From assembly GCA_030271615.1 (NCBI GenBank), contig JARXKP010000002.1, positions 5,082-49,077 of the forward strand: a stretch of DNA of 43,996 bases. Direction: 5' to 3'. The notes under the pieces are model-generated. The model was not told the DNA's origin. It worked only from the letters and a program-made list of their open reading frames with translations, and ran no database searches. The stretch's first letter is position 1; every line of letters starts with the position of its first letter. Source of the DNA: Pseudomonadota bacterium (GTDB taxonomy: Bacteria; Pseudomonadota; Gammaproteobacteria; Burkholderiales; Burkholderiaceae_C). Shown piece by piece: positions 7,866-13,351 of this stretch. The position numbers and the translations under genes were made by a program.

Positions 7866-8737
7866 GGTGATTCCTTGAATGAAGCCGGGGTCACCGGCTG
7901 AGTGGGGGTGGCCGATCCGTTGAAGATCATTCGCGATCGAGCGGCGATGTACTGCGGGGAGAGAACGGGGAGTCGGCCCATCCAAAGCATTCGGCCCATG
8001 CGAGTAGCGCTACCCCGTCGGCTGCGCACCGGGGATGGCAACATGTATAGGAGTCCAGTTTCTGGACCTTGCCGATTCTGAGGATCGACGGTTGACGCAT
8101 CGGCCGGAAAGCTAGCACCGGCGCGGGGTTCAGGCTCAACTTCGCCCGGTTGGCATAGTCCAGAATCTGGAGCGATGGCACTTGGCAGAGTCCACGGAAT
8201 GGAGCGAGGCAGTCCAGAATCTGGAGCGACACAGCCCAATTTCTGGAGCTTCGCTTTTTTCTGCGGACCGCCGACATTCGGGTGGTCGGGTCGCTTCGCG
8301 GCCTCGTGCGCTGCATTGATTGCCGACAACGCGGCAGCCGTCGTTTCCCACCGAAGGTGGTCGTTCGTTGCCTTCGTGGCGACAACGCCTTTCTTCGCGA
8401 TCGCATGCGCCGGCTCGTTCGTGAACCGATACAGGCAGCACAGAGCGCCGCCGTGGGTCAGCCCGCCGACATCGCGGGTCTTGGCGATCAACCCGACAGC
8501 TTGAAGCCCGCGCAGAGCCTTCGCGATCGTGGTCGCAGACCTAAAGCCGAAGTGACGCAGCGTCGATAGGGTGCCTTCGATGTCGCCGTTGCAGCCTTCG
8601 TTTTTCAACTGGCGACGCATGGCGATATAGACGGCAATCTCGGTCGCCGACAGCGCATGCCATGCAGGGCTGTCGATCACGTCCCAATGAAGGCGGATGT
8701 GACCGCCGCGAGGGTCCGTCCGCTTGGCGGCGCTCAT
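7862..8737 (-). CDS. Winged-helix protein, candidate replication initiator
   Basis: 291 residues, with ATGA overlaps at both ends. The N-terminus (about 14-85) is a winged helix: IRLHWDVIDSPAWHALSATE, an AVYIAMRR helix, then FRSATTIAKALRGLQAVGLI. The FxxLxWDxxDSxAWxAL opening recurs in helix-turn-helix proteins of phage and small-element replication modules. After residue 135 the sequence is low in predicted structure and rich in Pro, Ser and Arg. The DNA coding for residues about 164-228 holds five copies of a 13-bp palindrome. Lambda O and similar initiators share this plan: DNA-binding domain first, origin iterons inside the gene, then a partner-binding tail. The initiator role is inference from this architecture; a purely regulatory protein is the main alternative. 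Confidence 0.62.
   Translation of the reverse strand: MSAAKRTDPRGGHIRLHWDVIDSPAWHALSATEIAVYIAMRRQLKNEGCNGDIEGTLSTLRHFGFRSATTIAKALRGLQAVGLIAKTRDVGGLTHGGALCCLYRFTNEPAHAIAKKGVVATKATNDHLRWETTAAALSAINAAHEAAKRPDHPNVGGPQKKAKLQKLGCVAPDSGLPRSIPWTLPSAIAPDSGLCQPGEVEPEPRAGASFPADASTVDPQNRQGPETGLLYMLPSPVRSRRGSATRMGRMLWMGRLPVLSPQYIAARSRMIFNGSATPTQPVTPASFKESP
8054..8247. repeat. Array of 13-bp palindromes, candidate iterons/origin
   Basis: TCCAGTTTCTGGA (8054-8066), TCCAGAATCTGGA (8159-8171 and 8213-8225), and two degenerate copies TCCACGGAATGGA (8191-8203) and CCCAATTTCTGGA (8235-8247). Copies starting at 8191, 8213 and 8235 are exactly 22 bp apart, and 8159 to 8191 is 32 bp. Three copies are also followed by GCGA. 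Because 22 is not a multiple of 3 the copies fall in different codon phases of the overlapping gene, so selection acted on the DNA rather than on a protein repeat. Confidence 0.72.
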
Positions 8738-9192
8738 TCAGTCGCCCCGTTTTTTGCGAGCGTGTAAGCCTTGACAAGGCGGGTGCCTCCGGTCGCAGTG
8801 GCGAGTCGGACCCACCGACTGACGAGCAGAAAGCCCGCGTGACGGAGTCCGCTAAACCGGGCGTGCGGCTGTTGCGCGTCGAGTTCTTCGACAGCATGTG
8901 CAGCCGTCAATTCGCCGGTCTTCAAGGCCCGGAGGATTCGCTGATCGTGGCCTCCGATGGTCAACGCGATTCGGCGAAGTTGGGCGCGGCGTTTCGGCGT
9001 GAGTCGGAAGATCGACGCCGCCTTCTTCTCGTCGGCACGCTGCTTCGCGATGACGAGGCTGCGGCTGTCGGCCAACAGTTGCGGTGCGCGCTTGTGACGC
9101 TGCAAATGAGGCTTGCTTTGTGGCGGGTTCTTGAATGGGGCGACGCTTCGAACGCTGCCCTTTTTCTTTGGGCGTCGAGTGGTGTGCTCCAT
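8734..9192 (-). CDS. 152-aa basic protein with C-terminal winged-helix-like domain
   Basis: ATG at 9192 lies one base after the stop of the excisionase-like gene, and the gene ends in an ATGA overlap with the initiator-like gene. The first 65 residues are very basic (RRPKKKGSVRSVAPFKNPP) and likely bind nucleic acid without fixed structure. Residues about 70-150 look like a small winged helix: an ILRALKTGELTAAHAVEEL helix pair, FSGLRHAGFLLVSRWVRL as recognition helix and strand, and a KAYTLAKNG wing. This fits a DNA-binding accessory or regulator of the element. The exact family is not recognised. A GTG at 9201 is an alternative start three codons earlier. Confidence 0.62.
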   Translation of the reverse strand: MEHTTRRPKKKGSVRSVAPFKNPPQSKPHLQRHKRAPQLLADSRSLVIAKQRADEKKAASIFRLTPKRRAQLRRIALTIGGHDQRILRALKTGELTAAHAVEELDAQQPHARFSGLRHAGFLLVSRWVRLATATGGTRLVKAYTLAKNGATE

Positions 9193-9193
9193 G

Positions 9194-9436
9194 TCACACA
9201 CCCATGACTCGGCGGATATCCGCGACAGCCCAGGCCAGACGGCCGTTCACGCGACGTGGGCGCAGCGGCCCCAATTCGTGGCAGGCCCACTTGCGCAACG
9301 TCTGCGGTGCGCGCCCCAGGTGCGGCGCAGCTTCAGCCGTGGGCAGATAGGCCCGGGCCTCCTGGTCAAGCGGCGTCAAGTGAGAGCGTGACTTTCCATT
9401 GGACGCGACAACGCCCACATATTCCGACTGTTGCAT
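9194..9436 (-). CDS. Excisionase/AlpA-like helix-turn-helix protein
   Basis: 80 residues from ATG 9436, preceded by AGAGGTGG. The C-terminal half has the MerR-type helix-turn-helix plan of excisionases and AlpA-like regulators: AYLPTAEAAPHLGRAPQTLR as helix-turn-helix, KWACHELGPLRPRRVNGRL as the wing with conserved RRVNGR, and LAWAVADIRRVMG. Such proteins bend DNA at attachment sites or activate element genes. It is the first gene of the minus-strand operon, about 100 bp from the structured RNA that runs the other way, so it is well placed to control the operon or excision. GTG at 9442 is an alternative start. Confidence 0.7.
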   Translation of the reverse strand: MQQSEYVGVVASNGKSRSHLTPLDQEARAYLPTAEAAPHLGRAPQTLRKWACHELGPLRPRRVNGRLAWAVADIRRVMGV

Positions 9437-9541
9437 TACCACCTCTGTGGTTAACCAATTGCATCAGCCGGGGCGAGCGATATAACTAACCGGCAGGGTA
9501 TGTATTACTACCCCACAGGTAACCGTTCTGCGCTACCATCA
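9437..9541. promoter_or_regulatory. Divergent control region of operon and structured RNA
   Basis: The only space between the first operon gene (minus strand) and the structured RNA (plus strand). It holds the 8-bp palindrome GGTTAACC and A+T-rich runs (GATATAACTAAC, TATGTATTACTAC) that could hold -10 boxes for the minus strand, and TACCAT about 6-10 bases before the RNA as a weak plus-strand -10 box. The assignment rests mainly on position. Confidence 0.35.
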
Positions 9542-9632
9542 CACCTGTTCGGCTCGGGATGAATCGGACAGGTGCGGTGCCCCGGCACCGACAGGCCCTT
9601 CACTGTTCCACCAGTGAGGGGCTTGTTTTTTT
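9542..9632 (+). ncRNA. Structured small RNA with terminator (C4-antisense-like layout)
   Basis: Three consecutive stems: CACCTGT (9542-9548) with ACAGGTG (9568-9574); directly after it CGGTGC (9575-9580) with GCACCG (9585-9590); then, after ACAGG, CCCTTCACTG (9596-9605) with CAGTGAGGGG (9612-9621) including one T-G pair, followed by CTTGTTTTTTT. Two tightly packed hairpins plus a terminator are more than a plain terminator needs and no gene precedes them on this strand. The layout and the position upstream of a phage-like operon recall the C4/CI antisense RNAs of P1 and P4, which keep those elements silent. The family match is from memory and unverified. Confidence 0.58.
9596..9632 (+). terminator. 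Intrinsic terminator of the structured RNA
   Basis: A 10-bp stem (one G-T wobble) with a TTCCAC loop, then CTTGTTTTTTT. A clear rho-independent terminator for plus-strand transcription. Confidence 0.8.
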
Positions 9633-9814
9633 CTACGCATTTCTGCGTAGAAGGGCATGAGCTTGACGCCTTAGGCATGGTTCGGCAACCTGCTATCTGT
9701 CGGGTATCCAGCCCAATGCCGAATAATTACTGCAAGTCCTTGTCGGTATTGAAAGAGTCTAGGATCGACAATACCAACCTAACCAGCTAGGTTATTTCTC
9801 GGTAGCGCGACTAC
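9633..9814. other. Gene-free stretch with several short hairpins
   Basis: Three inverted repeats: TCTACGCA/TGCGTAGA at 9632-9651, whose 4-base loop reads GAAA on the minus strand; GGTATTG/CAATACC near 9753-9776; and AACCTA/TAGGTT near 9776-9793. It separates the 75-aa gene from the operon, both on the minus strand. None has a T-tract on the minus strand, so simple termination is not evident. No credible gene is seen. Confidence 0.4.
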
Positions 9815-10042
9815 TCAAAGGTTTTGTCCGATGAAACCCGCTTGATTCCATTTCGCTCGGCGCTCCTCCGCAAAGTCCAGGCACTGATCGACCCACTCGC
9901 TGACCTTCGCGATCTGCTCACTGCGCGGTGCGGCTCGGAACCATTCCTTAGTCTGTCCAACTCCGTATGCGGCTCGCACAAGCCGGTCGGTGCGGCGCTG
10001 CTCGCGGGCCACGAAATCGGTGAGATTGAACAGTTGCTTCAT
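9815..10042 (-). CDS. 75-aa protein downstream of integrase
   Basis: ATG at 10042 has AGGG upstream and lies 29 bp after the integrase stop, so the two are probably co-transcribed. The protein starts MKQLFNLTDFVAREQRRTDR and continues with VRAAYGVGQTKEWFRAAPR and an acidic-basic helix EWVDQCLDFAEERRAKW. It is small, soluble and helical with a single cysteine. Its family is not recognised; small genes beside integrases often encode directionality factors, but no helix-turn-helix is evident here. The same frame extended to 10348 lies inside the integrase gene and is not used. Confidence 0.6.
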   Translation of the reverse strand: MKQLFNLTDFVAREQRRTDRLVRAAYGVGQTKEWFRAAPRSEQIAKVSEWVDQCLDFAEERRAKWNQAGFIGQNL

Positions 10043-10071
10043 GATTGATTGCCCTGGGCTGGTTTGACTGT

Positions 10072-11529
10072 TCACGCTGCATTGGAGACCGCTTTCAGGC
10101 CACCGCGTGAGGCTTTGGCATCGAACGGCACACCCGCTTCCGCAAGCATCCAAGCCTCGATCTTTTCGTGATGAACACGCAGAAGATCGAGAGGACGGCG
10201 GATGTAGTTCTGCTCGCGCACGCCTTGCGGCGCGTGGCCTTGAATCTGTGCGCTGATGCCGCCCGGGATATCGAGCCACTCGCACAGGCTCGCGAAACTC
10301 CTGCGCAGCCCGTGCAAGGTCAGGCCATCCAACCCAGCGGCTGTGCATGCTTGGCGGTGCGCAATGCTGGGTTCAACAAGACGCCCGGAGGCGCTCGCAA
10401 ATGCCACATCACCGGCTGGCGCCTCGGTGCCTTTGGCAGCGTGATAACGGGCTCGGCGTGCGGCGTTCTTGCCGTCGAGATTGATAGCCCGGGCGCTTGA
10501 GAAAACCCACTCATTGCGGCGCGGTAGGCTTGCGATCAAGTCGGCGACGTAGGGCGTGAGGGGAACAGCGCGACGACCTTCGATCTTGTCCTTCAGGTCG
10601 ATTCCGCACCACTGGGTGTTCACGTCATCCCAGCGCAATTCGGCCAGTTCCTCGCGACGGGCGCCCGTCAACAGTAGGCATTGAAGGTAGGCGCTGATGA
10701 CTGGATTGCCGATCTTGCGGACATGCTCAAACCATGTCCGCAGTTGCTCGCGTTGCAGGTAGTCGTTTTTCGCCTTCGCCTTGCCGACAGCCTCGCGAGC
10801 CTTCTTCGCGCTGGCAGCAGCGGGATCGGCGCGGTCCTTCAGATCAGGCTCGGAGGCTGCCCAACGAAGAAACGCTTTCAACAGTCGCAGCGCCAAGCGC
10901 AATCGAGCAAGACGCGCAACGGGCTCGCTTGCCTCCTTGGAGACCCAGGCTTCGACGGCTGAGGCATTTAGGTCGGCAAGGCGCATCGGCATCAATGCAG
11001 CCAGCGGTCCCGGTTTCGTCATTACGTCCGGGCGGCGCAAGCGCGCCTTGCCGCCCAACTGGGCCAGCTTCAGATGGTCGGCGTAGTTGCGCTCGCCCCA
11101 ATGCGGTCTCCGTTCCTCGATGTAGCGCGTCCAGGCCTCGCCGACTGTCAGCGCCCGCGCAGCGACCTCGGCAGCAGCCGCCTCGGTTGCGGCTTGCTTC
11201 GCAGCGACGGCAGCAGCACGTGCCTCCGCTTTTTCCTCGGCTACCTCGCGGGGATCAAGGCCATCGTCCACGAGGCGCTTCTGCTCGGCAGCCCGAAGCC
11301 GTGCCATGTCGAGGGTCCAGTCGGCTGGGGAACCGATCGCAGTTCGGATCGTCTGGCCCTTCAGTCGCGCCTCGAAGACGTATGTCTTGCGCCCTGTTCG
11401 CGTGGCTCGCAGGGCCATCGTTGGCGTGTTGGTGTCCCAGAGGAACGCCTGCGACTTGTTCGGTGGACAGGTGAACAGTTCGACCCGTTTGGCTGTCAGC
11501 AGCACCCGGGCTGTTTTCGTCTCTGCCAT
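10072..11529 (-). CDS. int: Tyrosine integrase of the element
   Basis: Site-specific recombinase that inserts and, with an excision factor, removes the element at tRNA-Phe. From ATG 11529 it has 485 residues: an N-terminal arm-binding DUF4102-type domain (about 8-95, MALRATRTGRKTYVFEARLK), a coiled Ala/Glu linker, a SAM-like core-binding domain (about 125-235) and the catalytic domain (about 255-460). Catalytic residues are visible: Arg291 in TGARREELAELRW, His406 and Arg409 in HGLRRSF, His432 in QGHAP and Tyr442 in NYIRR. An in-frame TTG at 11553 is an unlikely start because it would overlap the TGTAGGC arm-like repeats. The gene is next to the right attachment repeat, about 160 bp away. Confidence 0.95.
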   Translation of the reverse strand: MAETKTARVLLTAKRVELFTCPPNKSQAFLWDTNTPTMALRATRTGRKTYVFEARLKGQTIRTAIGSPADWTLDMARLRAAEQKRLVDDGLDPREVAEEKAEARAAAVAAKQAATEAAAAEVAARALTVGEAWTRYIEERRPHWGERNYADHLKLAQLGGKARLRRPDVMTKPGPLAALMPMRLADLNASAVEAWVSKEASEPVARLARLRLALRLLKAFLRWAASEPDLKDRADPAAASAKKAREAVGKAKAKNDYLQREQLRTWFEHVRKIGNPVISAYLQCLLLTGARREELAELRWDDVNTQWCGIDLKDKIEGRRAVPLTPYVADLIASLPRRNEWVFSSARAINLDGKNAARRARYHAAKGTEAPAGDVAFASASGRLVEPSIAHRQACTAAGLDGLTLHGLRRSFASLCEWLDIPGGISAQIQGHAPQGVREQNYIRRPLDLLRVHHEKIEAWMLAEAGVPFDAKASRGGLKAVSNAA

Positions 11530-11544
11530 CGCCGCACCCCAACT

Positions 11545-11567
11545 TGTAGGCAATCTGTAGGCAATTT
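11545..11567 (+). repeat. Right paired TGTAGGC sites (putative integrase arm sites)
   Basis: TGTAGGC at 11545-11551 and 11556-11562, 11 bp apart and followed by AATTT, matching the left block at 22 of 23 positions. It lies 16-38 bp upstream of the integrase ATG, so integrase bound here could also repress its own gene. Confidence 0.6.
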
Positions 11568-11607
11568 CGATCGAAACTGCGGCATTTCGATCAACAACTT
11601 TACTGTC

Positions 11608-11628
11608 AGGATATCCAGCAGATATCCT
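11608..11628. repeat. Perfect 8-bp inverted repeat upstream of integrase
   Basis: AGGATATC and GATATCCT separated by CAGCA. It sits about 80 bp upstream of the integrase start in the most A+T-rich part of the element. Three ATCAACA motifs surround it (11590-11596, 11665-11671 and inverted at 11635-11641). Probably an operator or an accessory site for recombination. Confidence 0.5.
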
Positions 11629-11690
11629 ATAAGCTGTTGATTTATATGCATCATACCAACAGAGATCAACAAAGGGAAATGCAAAAACGT

Positions 11691-11740
11691 GCGGATTGAA
11701 AATCCGCGTGTCGGTGGTTCGATTCCGCCCCAGGCCACCA
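11691..11740 (+). repeat. Right attachment core (tRNA-Phe fragment)
   Basis: 50-bp perfect copy of 3675-3724. It has no 5' half of the tRNA, so it is not a gene. It marks the right end of the element. Confidence 0.93.
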
Positions 11741-11761
11741 AGTAGTACGCAATCGAAAAAC

Positions 11762-11796
11762 GCACTTAACGGTAACCCCGCTAAGTGCTTTTTTTT
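11762..11796 (+). terminator. Original tRNA-Phe terminator, displaced by the element
   Basis: GCACTTA (11762-11768) pairs with TAAGTGC (11782-11788), with an inner CGG/CCG pair, followed by eight T. It lies 21 bases after the right tRNA fragment, the expected place of the ancestral tRNA terminator. Confidence 0.82.
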
Positions 11797-11836
11797 GGCT
11801 GTTGCTGCGGCTACCCGGGTGGAGGCTCAGTAAACC

Positions 11837-12520
11837 TCAGCGTTCCTTTGACCTGCGGCGAAGTCGCGGCATCACGGGAATCACTGCCAGCCCCAAGACA
11901 GCAAGTGCCCAGCTCGCCGGCTCGGGCACGCCGACGCTGCTGCCGTCGAAGCTCACCTCGTCGACGAATACCCACTCATTGCCATAGGCGAACGCGACAT
12001 TGATGGACAAGGCGCTGGTGATACCGAGGTTATCGAACACCAGCCAGCTTGGCGCTGTTCCGAGATCGGGGTCGACTACCGCAAGGCTCACATTGCCCGT
12101 GCCCCAATCGAAGCTCACACGCGACGGCAGCGCCACGCCACCCGCCCCGCCGCTGTCATCGGCGTGGATCGAGATCATGTCGACGTTCACCGGGCCACCA
12201 AAGCTGAATTGAATCTGGAAATTGGGAAGGGTAGTTCGGCGCCAGCCGACGTAGGGCCCGGTTCCGGCAACGTTCTCGGTCGAGTACCAATTCAGGGTGC
12301 TGACGACGCCGTCGGTCAGGTTGCCTGTGCCGCCCGACAAGGCAGCGTTGTCGAGCGAGGTGGTGCCACTGCCGGTGTATTCCTTGTCCCAGTAGTTGTA
12401 CTGACCGCCTGCGGCCTGGCCGTTGCCGTTCGGCATGTCGTAGCCGACGGGCGTCACCGGGGTAGCGCTGGCAATCGAAGCGGCGCTTCCGAGCAGTAGC
12501 GCAAATGCAGTCTTTTTCAT
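11837..12520 (-). CDS. PEP-CTERM sorting-domain exported protein
   Basis: 227 residues with a Sec signal peptide (MKKTAFALLLGSAASIASA) and a C-terminal PEP-CTERM sorting signal: the VPEPASWALAVLGLAVIP motif and hydrophobic helix, then an Arg-rich end (PRLRRRSKER). Proteins of this type are cut by an exosortase (EpsH-like) and released to the cell surface or extracellular matrix. The middle is a beta-rich, Gly/Ser/Asn-rich region (WDKEYTGSGTTSLDN, PSRVSFDWGTGNVSLAVVD) without a recognised catalytic motif. GGAGGGA precedes the start. No exosortase gene is in the window, so it must be elsewhere in the genome. Confidence 0.85.
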   Translation of the reverse strand: MKKTAFALLLGSAASIASATPVTPVGYDMPNGNGQAAGGQYNYWDKEYTGSGTTSLDNAALSGGTGNLTDGVVSTLNWYSTENVAGTGPYVGWRRTTLPNFQIQFSFGGPVNVDMISIHADDSGGAGGVALPSRVSFDWGTGNVSLAVVDPDLGTAPSWLVFDNLGITSALSINVAFAYGNEWVFVDEVSFDGSSVGVPEPASWALAVLGLAVIPVMPRLRRRSKER

Positions 12521-12920
12521 GGGTAATCCCTCCGGAACGTTTGTATTTCGATCCTATTGGGAAGCTCTGACTTGAAGCAATCCCTACAAACTGACATCCG
12601 GCTGCGAGTCGCACGCGATCGCTTCCGACACTTGCGCTTCGGCCAGCGGCTTTGCCTTGAGTTCCTGGGAGGTGACGCCAGTTTCGTTCGGGCGGGTGCG
12701 ATAGCGCGCAAGCGGAGCCGGCAACTCTGCCCGCCTGGTGCACGGCGGCAAGCCGATTCGCCACCAGCAACGCTCGGCGGTGGCCCGTCCTACAAATCGC
12801 GGTGAATGCCGCGTCGGCCCCTATGAAACTCCGCCGGACTGAAAAGTGGTTTTGCAGATCGAATCCGCTGCAATTGCCTGTCGCAAGCCAGCTTCCCGCC
12901 AAATTGGCGGCATCCGTCCC
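12521..12920. other. Gene-free stretch upstream of the PEP-CTERM gene
   Basis: About 400 bases. It must hold the minus-strand promoter of the PEP-CTERM gene, but no clear -35/-10 or sigma-54 box was found. The reverse-strand open frame across it (to 12926) lacks a ribosome-binding site and its composition is that of a shadow frame. It leads into the PEP-CTERM remnant on the other strand and may be decayed coding sequence. Confidence 0.4.
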
Positions 12921-13010
12921 GTGCACGAGAACATGACGACATACGCACTGGTGCTGTCAGGGTTGACTGCGCTCACGGCTATACGGCGTCGTCGGAGGAG
13001 CTCGAAGTGA
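12921..13010 (+). pseudogene. Decayed PEP-CTERM tail
   Basis: A 29-codon frame reads VHENMTTYALVLSGLTALTA then IRRRRRSSK and stop. Hydrophobic helix, spacing and Arg-rich end match a PEP-CTERM signal whose VPEP has become VHEN. In the neighbouring frame the bases just before read ASVP, so a frameshift may have split the original VPEP. No signal peptide or start belongs to it. Likely the last trace of a second PEP-CTERM gene facing the intact one. Confidence 0.42.
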
Positions 13011-13025
13011 TTCGATTCGACACCC

Positions 13026-13274
13026 TCAGCGATAGAACGCCTCGACCTTGCCCTTCAACTTGATCATCAGCGGTTGGCCCTTTCGGTCCACCGCCTTGCC
13101 AGCAGGCACCCTGATCCAGCCCTCGCTGATGCAGTACTCACCGACATCGAAACGTTCCTTGTCGTTGAAGCGAATACCGATGTCCCGTTCGAACACGGCA
13201 GCGACGTGATGCAGGCTGCGCGGGTCGATGGCCAGCCGGTCGGGCAAAGGGATCGTCGGGATAGCGTCGGTCAT
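13026..13274 (-). CDS. DUF3297 family protein
   Basis: 82 residues with the conserved DUF3297 features: PDRLAIDPRSLHHVAAVFER, IGIRFNDKERFDVGEYCISE, GWIRVPAGKAVDRKGQPL and a closing KLKGKVEAFY. The family is small, cytoplasmic and of unknown function, widespread in proteobacteria. AAGAAG before the ATG serves as ribosome-binding site. The length is normal for the family. It is followed on the same strand by no gene within 500 bp and may be its own transcription unit. Confidence 0.85.
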   Translation of the reverse strand: MTDAIPTIPLPDRLAIDPRSLHHVAAVFERDIGIRFNDKERFDVGEYCISEGWIRVPAGKAVDRKGQPLMIKLKGKVEAFYR

Positions 13275-13288
13275 CGAAATCTTCTTTC

Positions 13289-13304
13289 TTGATCACCAGA
13301 TCAA
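13289..13304. repeat. Inverted repeat TTGATC-N4-GATCAA before DUF3297 gene
   Basis: Perfect 6-bp arms with ACCA between them, 15 bp upstream of the DUF3297 start codon. Possible operator. It is 2 bp too long to be an FNR box. Confidence 0.35.
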
Positions 13305-13351
13305 TCGTCAATCATCGTGAATCTGGCCGCGGGCGCCAGCCCCTGCGCCGC

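Larger units (their letters stand above)
3675..11690. mobile_element. 8,016-bp integrative element in tRNA-Phe
   Basis: The segment is bounded by perfect 50-bp direct repeats of the tRNA-Phe 3' end (3675-3724 and 11691-11740) and encodes a tyrosine integrase beside the right repeat. One repeat plus the inner DNA is 8,016 bp. Contents from the left: terminator, TGTAGGC sites, DUF3800 gene, broken lipoprotein gene, eight-gene minus-strand operon with a palindromic repeat array, structured RNA, 75-aa gene, integrase and a second set of TGTAGGC sites. No capsid, portal, relaxase or type IV secretion gene is seen. That fits a satellite-like or plasmid-like integrative element relying on the host or a helper. 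The operon protein of 96 aa resembles small phage-module proteins, which leans the interpretation toward phage satellites, but this is inference. Confidence 0.9.

Noticed and set aside
8159-8247. Repeated APDSGL peptide as a protein repeat
   Set aside because: The underlying DNA copies are spaced 22 or 32 bp and fall in different frames; only two share a frame, by chance.
9280-9300. Seven-base complementarity of the small RNA (CAGGCCC) to the excisionase-like mRNA
   Set aside because: Too short to stand out from chance in G+C-rich sequence and far from the ribosome-binding site.
9572-9790. 72-aa plus-strand open frame
   Set aside because: It overlaps the stems and terminator of the structured RNA, has no ribosome-binding site and no protein-like pattern.
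9815-10348. 177-aa version of the gene downstream of integrase
   Set aside because: The first 102 codons lie within the integrase gene; ATG 10042 has a ribosome-binding site and normal spacing.
12156-12926. 256-aa minus-strand frame overlapping the PEP-CTERM gene
   Set aside because: It shares most of its length with the PEP-CTERM gene in another frame and has shadow-frame composition.
13289-13304. TTGATC-N4-GATCAA as a fifth FNR box
   Set aside because: The half sites TTGAT and ATCAA are 6 bp apart instead of 4, and the downstream DUF3297 gene has no link to respiration.
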